From Chryseobacterium sp. OSA05B (GTDB lineage Bacteria; Bacteroidota; Bacteroidia; Flavobacteriales; Weeksellaceae): a stretch of 64,000 nt of DNA. The stretch covers positions 434,001 to 498,000 of the forward strand of contig NZ_JAHXYH010000002.1 of assembly GCF_019970065.1 (NCBI RefSeq), written 5' to 3'. This document shows, piece by piece, positions 20,849 to 28,694 of the stretch (the first letter of the stretch is position 1; each line of letters starts with the position of its first letter). The notes below the pieces were generated by a model. That model saw nothing but the letters and a program-made list of their open reading frames with translations. It ran no database searches and was not told the DNA's origin. The position numbers were made by a program, and so were the translations under genes.

Positions 20849-21322
20849 CAGTATTTTTAGGGTCAGTTTTGATTAACTTATTAAAAGATCTAAGACAATA
20901 CTCATTGTACTGATATTTGTTTTGTTTTAATGAGATTTTAGTTAATTTTATATATCTATTTTTGTGTTTTTATTGAAATTAAATTTTGATAAAAAACGCA
21001 CGGCAAGAATAGAGGGAGTGCAATGCAGAAAAAATATATCTAACCTGTGCTATACGTCAGAAATCTTCAGTGGTGGAAGTGCAAAAATGACCATTGAGTT
21101 GATCAATAGAGATTTTGTATAATCATAAACAATAAATATAAGCTCATTAAGCCTCAAAACGCGGTTAAAAATAATTCCCGGCGTATTTGTAGGCAAATCC
21201 TGTATGAGCGCAATTTTAGAGCATTGATGGAGCAATACAATGCAATTTTACTACAGAAGGGAAGTGATATAGAAAGGAGAATGGCATTTATCCTCAGATT
21301 GATGCTAGTAAGGAGAAATGGT

Positions 21323-21571
21323 CTAGGTCATTACCCGGAAGCAGGTTTGTTGACGACTTTTCATCTGTTTAAGCTTATTACCCCTGTAGGCAATGTAAAT
21401 AATTGCGCTAAATATCAGTTCCACACAACCACCTGCGAGAGCAGATAGAAAAGCTTCTGGTTCTATTTTAAAAAGGCTGAAGGCTGCCAATTCAACGTTA
21501 GCTCCCAGAATCCAATATGTTTTTCGGGTAGTCTGCAAAGAGCTTTTTTCCTCTATATGAAACTGGTCCAA
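21323..21571 (-). CDS. Doubtful small membrane protein or gene remnant
   Basis: This 82-codon frame encodes one clear hydrophobic segment (AFLSALAGGCVELIFSAIIYIAY) followed by a basic tail (RGNKLKQMKSRQQ), the normal positive-inside pattern. The N-terminal half is ordinary soluble sequence. No ribosome-binding site or promoter is evident, and I do not recognise the protein. It may be a short real gene or the surviving 3' end of a larger one. Confidence 0.25.
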   Translation of the reverse strand: MDQFHIEEKSSLQTTRKTYWILGANVELAAFSLFKIEPEAFLSALAGGCVELIFSAIIYIAYRGNKLKQMKSRQQTCFRVMT

Positions 21572-21803
21572 ATAAATTTTATGTAATTTGCTTTTTGTTC
21601 CGCAGATTAATCGGATGATGCATATTTTTTTTATTTTGATTTGTCTGATCTCTATGATCGAGAGAAAAAATCAAACCATTAAGGTGCGATAAGCTTTTAA
21701 GAATATTAAGTTTTAGCTTGGATGTAAGATGAGTTAATCTTAATGTTTAAAAAAACTTGAAATGGGAATTTGTTTTAAATTTTATGATGAGTGTATTATA
21801 CAA

Positions 21804-21834
21804 CAAAAAACCTCACAATTTTTATTGTGAGGTT
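21804..21834 (-). terminator. Terminator of tRNA cassette 1
   Basis: On the minus strand, CCTCACAAT - AAAA - ATTGTGAGG is followed by TTTTTTG. It lies just past the 3' end of tRNA-Arg. A similar but not identical hairpin ends cassette 2 (28222-28258). Confidence 0.88.
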
Positions 21835-21838
21835 TAAG

Positions 21839-21912
21839 TGAGCGCGTCAGGATTCGAACCTGAGACCGTCTGCTTAGAAGGCAGATGCTCTATCCAGCTG
21901 AGCTACGCACCC
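21839..21912 (-). tRNA. tRNA-Arg (TCT), copy 1
   Basis: A 74-nt cloverleaf is read on the minus strand. The acceptor stem GGGTGCG pairs with CGCGCTC (one G-T) and the discriminator is A. The anticodon loop CTTCTAA gives TCT, and the T arm contains GGTTCGAATCC. CCA is not encoded. It is the 3' member of a two-tRNA transcript with tRNA-Pro. Confidence 0.97.
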
Positions 21913-21944
21913 ATTAAATAATTTTGAAAAAATTACTAAAACTG

Positions 21945-22019
21945 TCGGGGCGGCAGGATTCGAACCTGCGACCTCCTGGTCCCAAACCAGGCGCGATGAC
22001 CGGACTACGCTACGCCCCG
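21945..22019 (-). tRNA. tRNA-Pro (TGG), copy 1
   Basis: A 75-nt cloverleaf is read on the minus strand. The acceptor CGGGGCG pairs with CGCCCCG, discriminator A. The anticodon loop TTTGGGA sits on a CCTGG/CCAGG stem and gives TGG. A spacer of 32 bp separates it from tRNA-Arg. Confidence 0.97.
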
Positions 22020-22063
22020 ATTATTAGGTCATCTCAACGAATTTTACTTCGTTTTTGCGAGTG

Positions 22064-22071
22064 CAAAGATA
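22064..22071 (-). promoter_or_regulatory. Possible -7 element for tRNA cassette 1
   Basis: TATCTTTG on the minus strand matches TAnnTTTG and is followed by GCACTCGCAA. The same follow-on sequence (TATATTTGCACTCGCAA) occurs in the promoter of the second tRNA cluster at 28604-28611, supporting a shared stable-RNA promoter. A -33 TTG at exact spacing is not seen here. Confidence 0.5.
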
Positions 22072-22268
22072 GAAAATTATTTTGAATAAAAAAGACAATC
22101 TTGAAAAAATATTTAATAATAATTTGTGAAATTAAAACCATTGTGGATTAAAAAAGAGACTGCTCCATTACATGAATAAATATTGTAAGTTAAATATCAA
22201 TGTTTTATATACAGATTTTTCCTGTCTTTACATTTTTTCGGAGGATTAAAAAAAAGAAAAATAAAAAT

Positions 22269-22300
22269 AAAAAAAAACCTCCGGAATTTCTCCGAAGGTT
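22269..22300 (-). terminator. Terminator after the M43 protease gene
   Basis: On the minus strand the hairpin AACCTTCGGA / TCCGGAGGTT (one mismatch, short loop) is followed by a run of T (the A7 at 22271-22277). It begins about 37 bp past the stop codon. Confidence 0.85.
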
Positions 22301-22336
22301 TATTATTCCTGCAAAAACTACAGGGTAAGATTTAAT

Positions 22337-24364
22337 TTATTTTTTTATAAATTTTACACTTTCTGTTTTCTTGTCATTTTTGAAAGTAATGAAATACGTT
22401 CCTTTTGCCAATTCTGCAACACGGATTTTCTGATCTTCAAGAGCTCCGGATTTTACGATTTGACCAACGGCATTGTAAATTTCATATTTAGTGTTGTTAG
22501 CAACATTGGTAACGTTCAGAACATCACTTACAGGGTTTGGATAAACACCTGCTGTGTTTTTATCTTTTACCACTTCGCTGGTAGATAATGCTCCTAATAC
22601 TTTAAATTGTTTTTGCTGTGAATCTGTGAAATCATATCCTCCAAGAACGATGTTTCCTGCAGAATTTTTAACTCTGTAGAAACCTTCGTACTCGTAGATA
22701 CCATCACCTTCAGAATCATTGATCGTGAATGTATAACAGTCATTTAAAGGCAATACCCAGTTTTGAGTCATTACTGCCGGAAGAGGCGTACTTGCAGTTG
22801 GGTTTGGAACGTCAGCATAAGGACCACCGCTGTAAACTACAGTACCTGCGCTGTTTTTTAAGTCCCACGTAGTTTCAGATCCCCAATAGTCAAGCTGTAA
22901 TTCGAATGTAAAGTTTGTACTTGATACAGGGACTGTATTTCCAAGAATTACAGAAGAAGAGTCATTGCTTGCTCTTTGATCAGCAGTTCCGTTTACGGAT
23001 GTAATCTTAGCAGAAACAGTCCCTGAACCCGCTCCTGAAGGAATGCTGATTATTGCGTATTTATCCTGAGCTAGGTTTCCAGTCCAGTTAATAGTCTGTT
23101 GAGCTCCGCCGTTTACAGAATAAGTAATCACTGCAGACGTAAGGGAGCTTGTTCCTCTGTTGTATATTGAGAACTGAGCAGTAATAAGTGCAGGAGCGTC
23201 AGCACATGATGTATCGAAGCAGTTTCTTTCACCCTTTAATTCTGCATCATTAGCAAATAAAGGAATAGGAAGATCTGCTGTAGATGTTTTCAGTTCCATT
23301 CTTCTTGGAGAATTGTTCATTACAGCTACCATTCTATCCTTTTGGTTGATGGTAAAAATGTTCATACAGGTATCAAAGGTATAGTCCATGTAGTTTTCGA
23401 ACATTTCATCAGGAGTACCACAGGTGTTGGATTTAGGGTGCGCAGGGCATCCGCCGTTGGATGTTCTGTGAACAGGAGTATCTGCAACAAAGTCATTTCC
23501 GCAGTTTGAATCTCCCCAGATGTGTCTCAATCCTAAGAAGTGTCCCACCTCGTGAGTCATTGTTCTTCCACGGTCATAAGGAGCATTTAATAAAAATGTT
23601 CCGTCATTATAAGCACTGCTTCCGAAAGTAGCATAGTTAGCTACTACACCGTCTGTATAAGCATAACCTCCATTGGTATTCAATCCCGGTAAAGTGGAAT
23701 TGGAAGGAAATTGTGCATAACCAAGAAGATCAGCATCAGAGAAGTTTACGCTCCACATGTTCATGTATTTTGTAGGATCCCAGATTGTCATTGGCTTTAC
23801 GTAGCTGTCAATCGCTGCCGTGGACCATGAAGGTTGACAAAGATTAACACGATCTACTCCGTTGGTTGGATTTCCTTTAGGATCCACTTTTGCCAAAGCA
23901 AACTGTATCATGGTGTCTGCTCCTACAGGGCTGGTATTTGCTCCGGGAGTTCCAGCCAGTTTTCTGTAATCATTGTTCATAACAGTGATTTGAGACTGAA
24001 CCTGTGTATCTGTAATGTTAGGTGCTGTGCCTAATGCCTGTCCACTGTGAATAACGTGTACTACAACAGGTATTGTAATAACTCCACCGTTTTGAGACTT
24101 GTTAGCCTGTGCATTAGCAATTAATGGTCCAATCCAGTCTTCAAACTGCTGCTCAGTCATTCTTTTCGGATCTTTTTGCTGTAGCATAGCTTCATATTCT
24201 GTAGAAGCACATCTCACAAATCCATTTGTTTTTCTAAGCTCTTCAAGGGAATAGACTTTTCCAAAAACAATCTTATCTTTAGGATCATTTTTTTGTCCGA
24301 ATGCCAAACAAAAGAGTGTTAAAAAAAGTAAAAACGGTAATTTAAAAGTAGTTTTACCTTTCAT
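22337..24364 (-). CDS. Secreted M43-family zinc metalloprotease with T9SS domain
   Basis: This 675-residue exported protease has a signal peptide (to AFGQ), a propeptide and a pappalysin-type (M43) catalytic domain at about residues 95-370. The zinc motif HEVGHFLGLRH (His271, Glu272, His275, His281) and the Met-turn region ENYMDYTFDTCMNIF are intact. Paired cysteines (CGNDF, CPAHPKSNTC, CFDTSCAD) suggest disulfides. A beta-sandwich region follows, and the last ~75 residues are a type A T9SS sorting domain (VYPNPVSDVLNV ... GTYFITFKNDKK). It would be released or displayed outside the cell and degrade protein. It lies between the two tRNA cassettes. Confidence 0.93.
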   Translation of the reverse strand: MKGKTTFKLPFLLFLTLFCLAFGQKNDPKDKIVFGKVYSLEELRKTNGFVRCASTEYEAMLQQKDPKRMTEQQFEDWIGPLIANAQANKSQNGGVITIPVVVHVIHSGQALGTAPNITDTQVQSQITVMNNDYRKLAGTPGANTSPVGADTMIQFALAKVDPKGNPTNGVDRVNLCQPSWSTAAIDSYVKPMTIWDPTKYMNMWSVNFSDADLLGYAQFPSNSTLPGLNTNGGYAYTDGVVANYATFGSSAYNDGTFLLNAPYDRGRTMTHEVGHFLGLRHIWGDSNCGNDFVADTPVHRTSNGGCPAHPKSNTCGTPDEMFENYMDYTFDTCMNIFTINQKDRMVAVMNNSPRRMELKTSTADLPIPLFANDAELKGERNCFDTSCADAPALITAQFSIYNRGTSSLTSAVITYSVNGGAQQTINWTGNLAQDKYAIISIPSGAGSGTVSAKITSVNGTADQRASNDSSSVILGNTVPVSSTNFTFELQLDYWGSETTWDLKNSAGTVVYSGGPYADVPNPTASTPLPAVMTQNWVLPLNDCYTFTINDSEGDGIYEYEGFYRVKNSAGNIVLGGYDFTDSQQKQFKVLGALSTSEVVKDKNTAGVYPNPVSDVLNVTNVANNTKYEIYNAVGQIVKSGALEDQKIRVAELAKGTYFITFKNDKKTESVKFIKK

Positions 24365-24436
24365 GTGTATATATTTTAATTAATTTTACAAATATATTTA
24401 TTTTTACTAATAATTTTAGGCTAAAGTTAAAAAACA

Positions 24437-24934
24437 ATGAAAATTAGTTACAAGCTATTGATTGTGATAATCCCTCTTATTTTATCAAATGCAAACTGTA
24501 CTTCTCAACAAAAAAGAAGTTCGGATACCATTTCATCAAATGGTGTACAGAAAAAATCTAAGATTGAAAAGATAGAAATCACGGAACAGACCAGAGGTAC
24601 AAACAGATTAATTTCATTTACTCCAGGTTCTAAAACCACATCTGTAAACGGAACTATCTCAGTGGATGTTTTGTCTGCAGCAGCCTGGGAAAGTATTGTA
24701 AAACAAGCCGAGTTGATCGATCTGTATAAAATAGCATCATTCAAATCTCCATCTGAAGGCAGATTTGGAGACAGAGCTCTAGCTTCCACCATATTGATTA
24801 CAACAGGCGGCAAGACCTATGAATCATCAACCTTTGATTCCGGAGTGCCCCCGAAAGAACTGGAATCTCTTTATAGAGAGCTTTTCAAAGAGATAAAAAG
24901 CAAACAGAAATTCTCCGGCAAAGATGTACGCTGA
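24437..24934 (+). CDS. Small lipoprotein, unknown function
   Basis: This 165-residue protein is exported by a signal peptide ending LSNANC, after which TSQQKRSSD follows. The cysteine position and the serine-rich linker fit a lipoprotein, although NANC is a poor lipobox. The mature part (about 120 residues) looks like a small alpha/beta fold with SVDVLSAAAWESIVKQAELIDLYK. I do not recognise a family. It is divergent from the M43 protease gene across a 72-bp space and stands alone. Confidence 0.7.
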   Translation: MKISYKLLIVIIPLILSNANCTSQQKRSSDTISSNGVQKKSKIEKIEITEQTRGTNRLISFTPGSKTTSVNGTISVDVLSAAAWESIVKQAELIDLYKIASFKSPSEGRFGDRALASTILITTGGKTYESSTFDSGVPPKELESLYRELFKEIKSKQKFSGKDVR

Positions 24935-24942
24935 TTAAGGTT

Positions 24943-24976
24943 TCGCTCTCCGATGTTTTTTTTAACCTGAGAGCGA
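24943..24976. terminator. Weak bidirectional terminator
   Basis: TCGCTCTC / GAGAGCGA is a perfect 8-bp stem around an 18-base loop that contains T8. It lies between the convergent lipoprotein and ABC permease genes. The T run inside the loop makes termination efficiency uncertain. Confidence 0.5.
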
Positions 24977-24987
24977 TTTGATGTATT

Positions 24988-25761
24988 TTAAACGCCCTTT
25001 TTCCTCACAAACAAATAAAAACTCACTCCAGCAAAGATAAACACCGCAGCTATATTGCAGTAATCCAGCCGTTCAAAAGAAATATTTTCGAACATTAAAT
25101 TTCTGAAAAGTTTGGAACCTCCGGTGTACACTATAAAATCAGAAAACTTTTTCTCATTGGCAAGGCCTGAAAAAACGAGCATAAACATGCTGAAACCTAT
25201 CGGGTAGATGAAGTTTTTAAAGGTCAAACTTAAAGAAAGCTGTATCATGGTGATCGCTGAAAGGGTGATCCCAAACTTTAAGAAAGCATAGAATATCACC
25301 TCTCTGAAATCATAATTCTGAAATCCAAGCTCCGGAAAAGTAAGACTTAATAAATAACCACTCAGAAGAAAAACAAGATAGGTCATAATCATAGAAAACC
25401 AGACCGTCATCAGCATAAACAATACTTTTGACAAAAATATCTTTGATTTTGAAACGGGTATGGTAAAAAGAATTTTATAATTGTTGTTTTTGTACTCTAC
25501 GTCACAGCAGGCATGGATAAACAGAGAAACCAATATAGGATAAAGCATATAAAGAAACAGGGATACCGTCTTTCCCAATACCATTTTCCAGGGATTGGAA
25601 GTTGCTTCACTGGGTCCGCCTTCAGTAAGAATACCATAAAGATAATAAAGGTCAAAAGCGAAAATAATAAAGGCAGGAAGCAAAAGTATCCCGAATATTT
25701 CTTTGTTTTTCGAAAGTTTATATTGTTCAGAAGAAAAAGCTCTGTAGAAAGTATTAGTCAT
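24988..25761 (-). CDS. ABC-2 type permease (bacitracin/lantibiotic-export type)
   Basis: This 257-residue membrane protein has about six hydrophobic segments (for example EIFGILLLPAFIIFAFDLYYLYG, VSLFLYMLYPILVSLFIHAC and CNIAAVFIFAGVSFYLFV). The central loop YKNNNYKILFTIPVSKSKIFLSKVL is typical of ABC-2 permeases of the BcrB/lantibiotic-immunity type. Its start overlaps the ATPase gene by 8 bp, so the two are coupled. Together with the upstream esterase-like gene it forms a three-gene operon; see the ATPase and esterase entries. Confidence 0.85.
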   Translation of the reverse strand: MTNTFYRAFSSEQYKLSKNKEIFGILLLPAFIIFAFDLYYLYGILTEGGPSEATSNPWKMVLGKTVSLFLYMLYPILVSLFIHACCDVEYKNNNYKILFTIPVSKSKIFLSKVLFMLMTVWFSMIMTYLVFLLSGYLLSLTFPELGFQNYDFREVIFYAFLKFGITLSAITMIQLSLSLTFKNFIYPIGFSMFMLVFSGLANEKKFSDFIVYTGGSKLFRNLMFENISFERLDYCNIAAVFIFAGVSFYLFVRKKGV

Positions 25762-26656
25762 GGTTTTTAGAAATTAGGTTAATAAAGATCTGTTCAAGAT
25801 TCGTGCTCTGAGATTCTATATCATAGATCTCAATTCCGTTGTCAATCACTGTTTTTATGAGTAAATTAAACTTTTCACCATCATTGGCTCTCACGGAAAT
25901 CTTATTCGGACTGTATTGCGAAACAGAAAACGATTCCTGCAGGACAGAAACTGCTTTTTCAGTGTTGTTTACCTTCAGAACCACATCCTTTTCAACCTGG
26001 CTCAGAAGTTCGTTCTTCGTTCCCTGGAAAACCATTTTGCCCCCTTCAATGATTCCGATATGCGTAGCTGTTTTTTCCAGCTCGCTCAGGATATGGCTTG
26101 ACAGAAAAATAGTTTTACCCTGCTCATTCAGATGTTGAAAAAGCTTTCTCATTTCAAAGATTCCCTGAGGATCCAGACCGTTCAGAGGTTCATCCAGAAT
26201 CAGGAGTTGAGGATCATGAAATATCGCCATTGCTATTCCCAGTCGCTGTTTCATCCCCATCGAGAGTGCGCTGGCTTTCTTTTTTTTTTCCTTGTGAAGA
26301 TCTACCAGTTCCAGAACTTCATCAATCCTTTTGCTTCCTTTGTGGTAGATAATATCCAGGTACTTTAAATTTTCATGAACCGTCAGTTTCGTATAAAAAC
26401 AAGGTGATTCTATCAGGTTTCCTGTGGAGGCGAGAATTTCTGTTCGGTTTTGTTTTAAACTCTTACTTTGGATGAATATTTTATCATCCGTCTCTTCCAG
26501 AAGTCCCAGAAGAAGCTTTATCGTTGTCGATTTTCCGGCTCCGTTTCTTCCCAGGTAGCCATAGATACTCCCTTCCGGAACATTCAGACTGATATTGTTT
26601 AAAATGGCTTTAGAGCCTATGGTGTAACTCAGGTCTTTAGTAGTGATGCTTTCCAT
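25754..26656 (-). CDS. ABC transporter ATP-binding protein (BcrA-like)
   Basis: This 300-residue ATPase has Walker A YLGRNGAGKSTT, signature LSMGMKQR, Walker B LLILDEPLNGLDP and the H-loop LSSHILSE. A C-terminal extension of about 80 residues ends EQIFINLISKNHD. The EPLNGLDPQGIFEMR stretch is typical of BcrA/lantibiotic-immunity ATPases, which expel peptide antibiotics from the membrane. It shares one base with the stop of the upstream esterase-like gene and overlaps the permease gene by 8 bp. Confidence 0.92.
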   Translation of the reverse strand: MESITTKDLSYTIGSKAILNNISLNVPEGSIYGYLGRNGAGKSTTIKLLLGLLEETDDKIFIQSKSLKQNRTEILASTGNLIESPCFYTKLTVHENLKYLDIIYHKGSKRIDEVLELVDLHKEKKKKASALSMGMKQRLGIAMAIFHDPQLLILDEPLNGLDPQGIFEMRKLFQHLNEQGKTIFLSSHILSELEKTATHIGIIEGGKMVFQGTKNELLSQVEKDVVLKVNNTEKAVSVLQESFSVSQYSPNKISVRANDGEKFNLLIKTVIDNGIEIYDIESQSTNLEQIFINLISKNHD

Positions 26657-27933
26657 TATTTCGTGATTGGTGTTAAAACAGTATTGGTGTCTATATAGAA
26701 AATTCCGTCAAAAGAGCGGCTCCAGTTCCTTTTCATATCCATTTTCTGGTTGATGGTTGAAACAAATTCCTTCTTCAGGAATGAGCTTTCCGGAATATTT
26801 CTTAAATTAAGAAAGAAATAAGGTGTTTTTGTCCTGTGAAATATATTTTCTATGGCAAACTTTCCGGGTTTGTCAGAGATGCTTCCCCCTTCATTTTTTT
26901 GGGCATATGAAGAAAAATCAATAATATAGGATGTTTTCCCGTATTGATTACGGATGTAAGCACCGAGCGGAAGATAATCTTTACTGTATCTTTCTGCAAA
27001 AGAGTGAATATTCGCGCACCATACAATGACCTTTTTATCTTTGTAAACAGAATCAATCTGATGGATAAGATTTTTGGCCATCAGAGAGTCTCTGAACTGC
27101 ATACTCGGCATAGATCCGGGTTTGTATTTCCAGCTTTTGGTTATGTTGTTCTTCATATCATGGAAATATCTTGCATACATCGTATTTTCAGGTGTTTTGT
27201 CCAGTTTTAGAACGGCCTGCTCAAGTCTGGTGAGCTCCTGAAGAAATTCATTCTTTTGATTTCCTTTTAAAATCCTGTTGACGTATTTTTTGTAAATAAA
27301 TTGATTAAGCTCATCAATATGTTTGTTGAAAACCGGAAAGGCTTTAATATCGATGGTATTGCGGCTTAAAAAATCTTTTAACAGCTTTCCCCGGTTGAAT
27401 GCCAGTACACTTCCGGAAAACTGAATGTCAAAACCTCCTACTTCAATAGGGTGAGCAGTCGTTTTAGTTTTTTGATAATACCGGATCAGCGGTTGGGTTT
27501 CTTTGCCATTCCACCAGAATTCGAAGAGGCCGAGACCTCCGATGGAATCTCCAGAAGTCTTAAGCGTGTGGTGCTTCATTTCTTCGTTCATGATCCAGGT
27601 ATCATACTGTCCCGCTTCGTAAAGCACAACATTATAGTTCATATTTTCATGGAGGTACTTGATAAGCCTGCTTTTAGCTTCGGAAGTAGATCCGTCCATA
27701 TGTGTATTTTCCCCAAGTACTAAAACCTTATTATCTTTCAGAATGGAGTCAAATATTTTCAGATCACTGTTGTCATTGAATTCCATAGAAATGCTTTTCA
27801 CAGGATGTTTGTAGCGCTGGATTTCTGCCAGCTGCTCTTTCGTATCCTTCTCAGGAATTTCCTGGTATATTATTTTGTTCAGGACAAAAATCGCCATGAC
27901 GGAAATGATAAAACTGTAAAGTATTTTTTTCAT
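26656..27933 (-). CDS. Erythromycin-esterase-family protein
   Basis: This 425-residue protein carries an N-terminal signal anchor (residues 5-22) and an EreA/EreB-like catalytic domain. The family motif is clear: GENTHMDGSTSEAK (Glu75, His78, Glu85), followed by YNVVLYEAG (Glu107) and IGGLGLFEFWWNGKETQPLIRY. Ere enzymes open macrolide lactones, but most relatives in environmental bacteria have unknown substrates. The signal anchor is unusual because EreA/EreB are cytoplasmic. Here the active domain should face the periplasm. It is the first gene of a coupled operon with an ABC exporter. Confidence 0.85.
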   Translation of the reverse strand: MKKILYSFIISVMAIFVLNKIIYQEIPEKDTKEQLAEIQRYKHPVKSISMEFNDNSDLKIFDSILKDNKVLVLGENTHMDGSTSEAKSRLIKYLHENMNYNVVLYEAGQYDTWIMNEEMKHHTLKTSGDSIGGLGLFEFWWNGKETQPLIRYYQKTKTTAHPIEVGGFDIQFSGSVLAFNRGKLLKDFLSRNTIDIKAFPVFNKHIDELNQFIYKKYVNRILKGNQKNEFLQELTRLEQAVLKLDKTPENTMYARYFHDMKNNITKSWKYKPGSMPSMQFRDSLMAKNLIHQIDSVYKDKKVIVWCANIHSFAERYSKDYLPLGAYIRNQYGKTSYIIDFSSYAQKNEGGSISDKPGKFAIENIFHRTKTPYFFLNLRNIPESSFLKKEFVSTINQKMDMKRNWSRSFDGIFYIDTNTVLTPITK

Positions 27934-28262
27934 TCATTAAAATTTACAGGTTAATAAATTTTCTTTTGTTTTTATTGATTGGTGGTGTTTTATTAAAGAA
28001 TGTTACTCTTCTGTGTGAATTATTTATGTGGATGACGAAAATAATGCCGGAAGGTAGAGTGGTGACGAATTGTCATCTAGTCTTTGACTACCATAAATGA
28101 AAATTGGTTTTTTATTGAAGGATCAGGTATTTATACAAAAGTAAAAGTAGATAGTTTGAAATTTTTGAGCGTACGTATTTGTTTTGTAAAACGTAAAATT
28201 TGTGTGAAAATGGAAGGTTGTAAAACAAAAGACTCACAATGAAAATTGTGAGTCTTTTTAAG
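27934..28262 (-). other. Intergenic space upstream of the esterase operon
   Basis: No gene is supported. The right end contains the terminator of tRNA cluster 2. The left end must hold the promoter of the esterase-ABC operon, but I see no complete TTG/TAnnTTTG pair. A partial inverted repeat around GTGACGAATTGTCATC (28060-28076) is too weak to call. Confidence 0.4.
28222..28258 (-). terminator. Terminator of tRNA cluster 2
   Basis: On the minus strand GACTCACAAT - TTTC - ATTGTGAGTC is followed by TTTTGTTTT. It lies directly past the 3' end of tRNA-Arg copy 2. Confidence 0.88.
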
Positions 28263-28336
28263 TGAGCGCGTCAGGATTCGAACCTGAGACCGTCTGCTTA
28301 GAAGGCAGATGCTCTATCCAGCTGAGCTACGCACCC
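28263..28336 (-). tRNA. tRNA-Arg (TCT), copy 2
   Basis: The 74-nt sequence is identical to tRNA-Arg copy 1 at 21839-21912, with the same acceptor stem, anticodon TCT and discriminator A. It is the last gene of a Ser-Pro-Arg transcript on the minus strand. Confidence 0.97.
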
Positions 28337-28368
28337 ATTAAGTAATTTTGAGAAAATTAATAAAACTG

Positions 28369-28443
28369 TCGGGGCGGCAGGATTCGAACCTGCGACCTCC
28401 TGGTCCCAAACCAGGCGCGATGACCGGACTACGCTACGCCCCG
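28369..28443 (-). tRNA. tRNA-Pro (TGG), copy 2
   Basis: The 75-nt sequence is identical to tRNA-Pro copy 1 at 21945-22019. The 32-bp spacer to tRNA-Arg differs from that of cassette 1 at three positions. Confidence 0.97.
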
Positions 28444-28474
28444 AAGTGTATATTGATAGTAAAAGAAAAAATAG

Positions 28475-28559
28475 CGGAGGGTAAGGGATTCGAACCCTTG
28501 CGACGCTTGCACGTCGACAGTTTAGCAAACTGCTCCATTAACCACTCTGGCAACCCTCC
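28475..28559 (-). tRNA. tRNA-Ser (GCT)
   Basis: This 85-nt class II tRNA on the minus strand has acceptor GGAGGGT / ACCCTCC, discriminator G and the anticodon loop TTGCTAA giving GCT. A long variable arm (GTCGACGTGCAAGCGTCGC region) is typical of serine tRNAs. It is the first gene of tRNA cluster 2 and has no counterpart in cassette 1. Confidence 0.97.
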
Positions 28560-28603
28560 TTTTTTCTTATTTTTTAATGATCGTTGTTCCGTTATTGCGA
28601 GTG

Positions 28604-28635
28604 CAAATATAGAACAGATTTCTTTATTTACCAAA
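28604..28635 (-). promoter_or_regulatory. Promoter of the tRNA Ser-Pro-Arg cluster
   Basis: On the minus strand TTTG (28632-28635), a 20-bp spacer and TATATTTG (28604-28611) match the Bacteroidota housekeeping promoter at both boxes. It is followed by GCACTCGCAA, as upstream of cassette 1. The tRNA-Ser gene begins about 45 bp downstream. Confidence 0.75.
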
Positions 28636-28657
28636 TAAAATTCAAGAAAAATTTGCG

Positions 28658-28665
28658 TATTTTTG
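28658..28665 (+). promoter_or_regulatory. Possible -7 element (TATTTTTG) for the amidase gene
   Basis: TATTTTTG lies 29 bp before the amidase ATG at 28695. No -33 TTG at the right distance is visible. It is divergent from the tRNA cluster promoter, whose -33 box lies 22 bp away. Confidence 0.35.
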
Positions 28666-28694
28666 AGGTGATAAATGATTAAAAAAATAAACTG

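Larger units (their letters stand above)
20803..21838. other. Gene-poor kilobase with a palindrome and ORF remnants
   Basis: Apart from the operator-like palindrome at 20824-20848, I find no convincing gene. Short open frames on both strands (plus 21224-21448, minus 21050-21235 and minus 21323-21571) have no leader I would trust. The last encodes one good membrane segment and is listed separately. The stretch may be a decayed insertion or gene remnant next to the tRNA cassette. Confidence 0.45.
22020..22336 (-). other. tRNA leader region and terminator, no gene
   Basis: The left part is the leader of tRNA cassette 1, with a TATCTTTG -7 element (minus strand, 22064-22071) in the context TATCTTTGCACTCGCAA. 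The right part holds the terminator of the M43 protease gene (22269-22300). Nothing else is seen. Confidence 0.5.

Noticed and set aside
21224-21448. Plus-strand open frame of 74 codons in the gene-poor kilobase
   Set aside because: There is no ribosome-binding site or promoter, and composition is unlike neighbouring proteins. It overlaps the opposite frame with a membrane segment, so at most one is real.
28298-28638. Open frames of 66-96 codons on both strands over the second tRNA cluster
   Set aside because: They consist of tRNA sequence read as codons. The tRNA cloverleaves explain the region fully.
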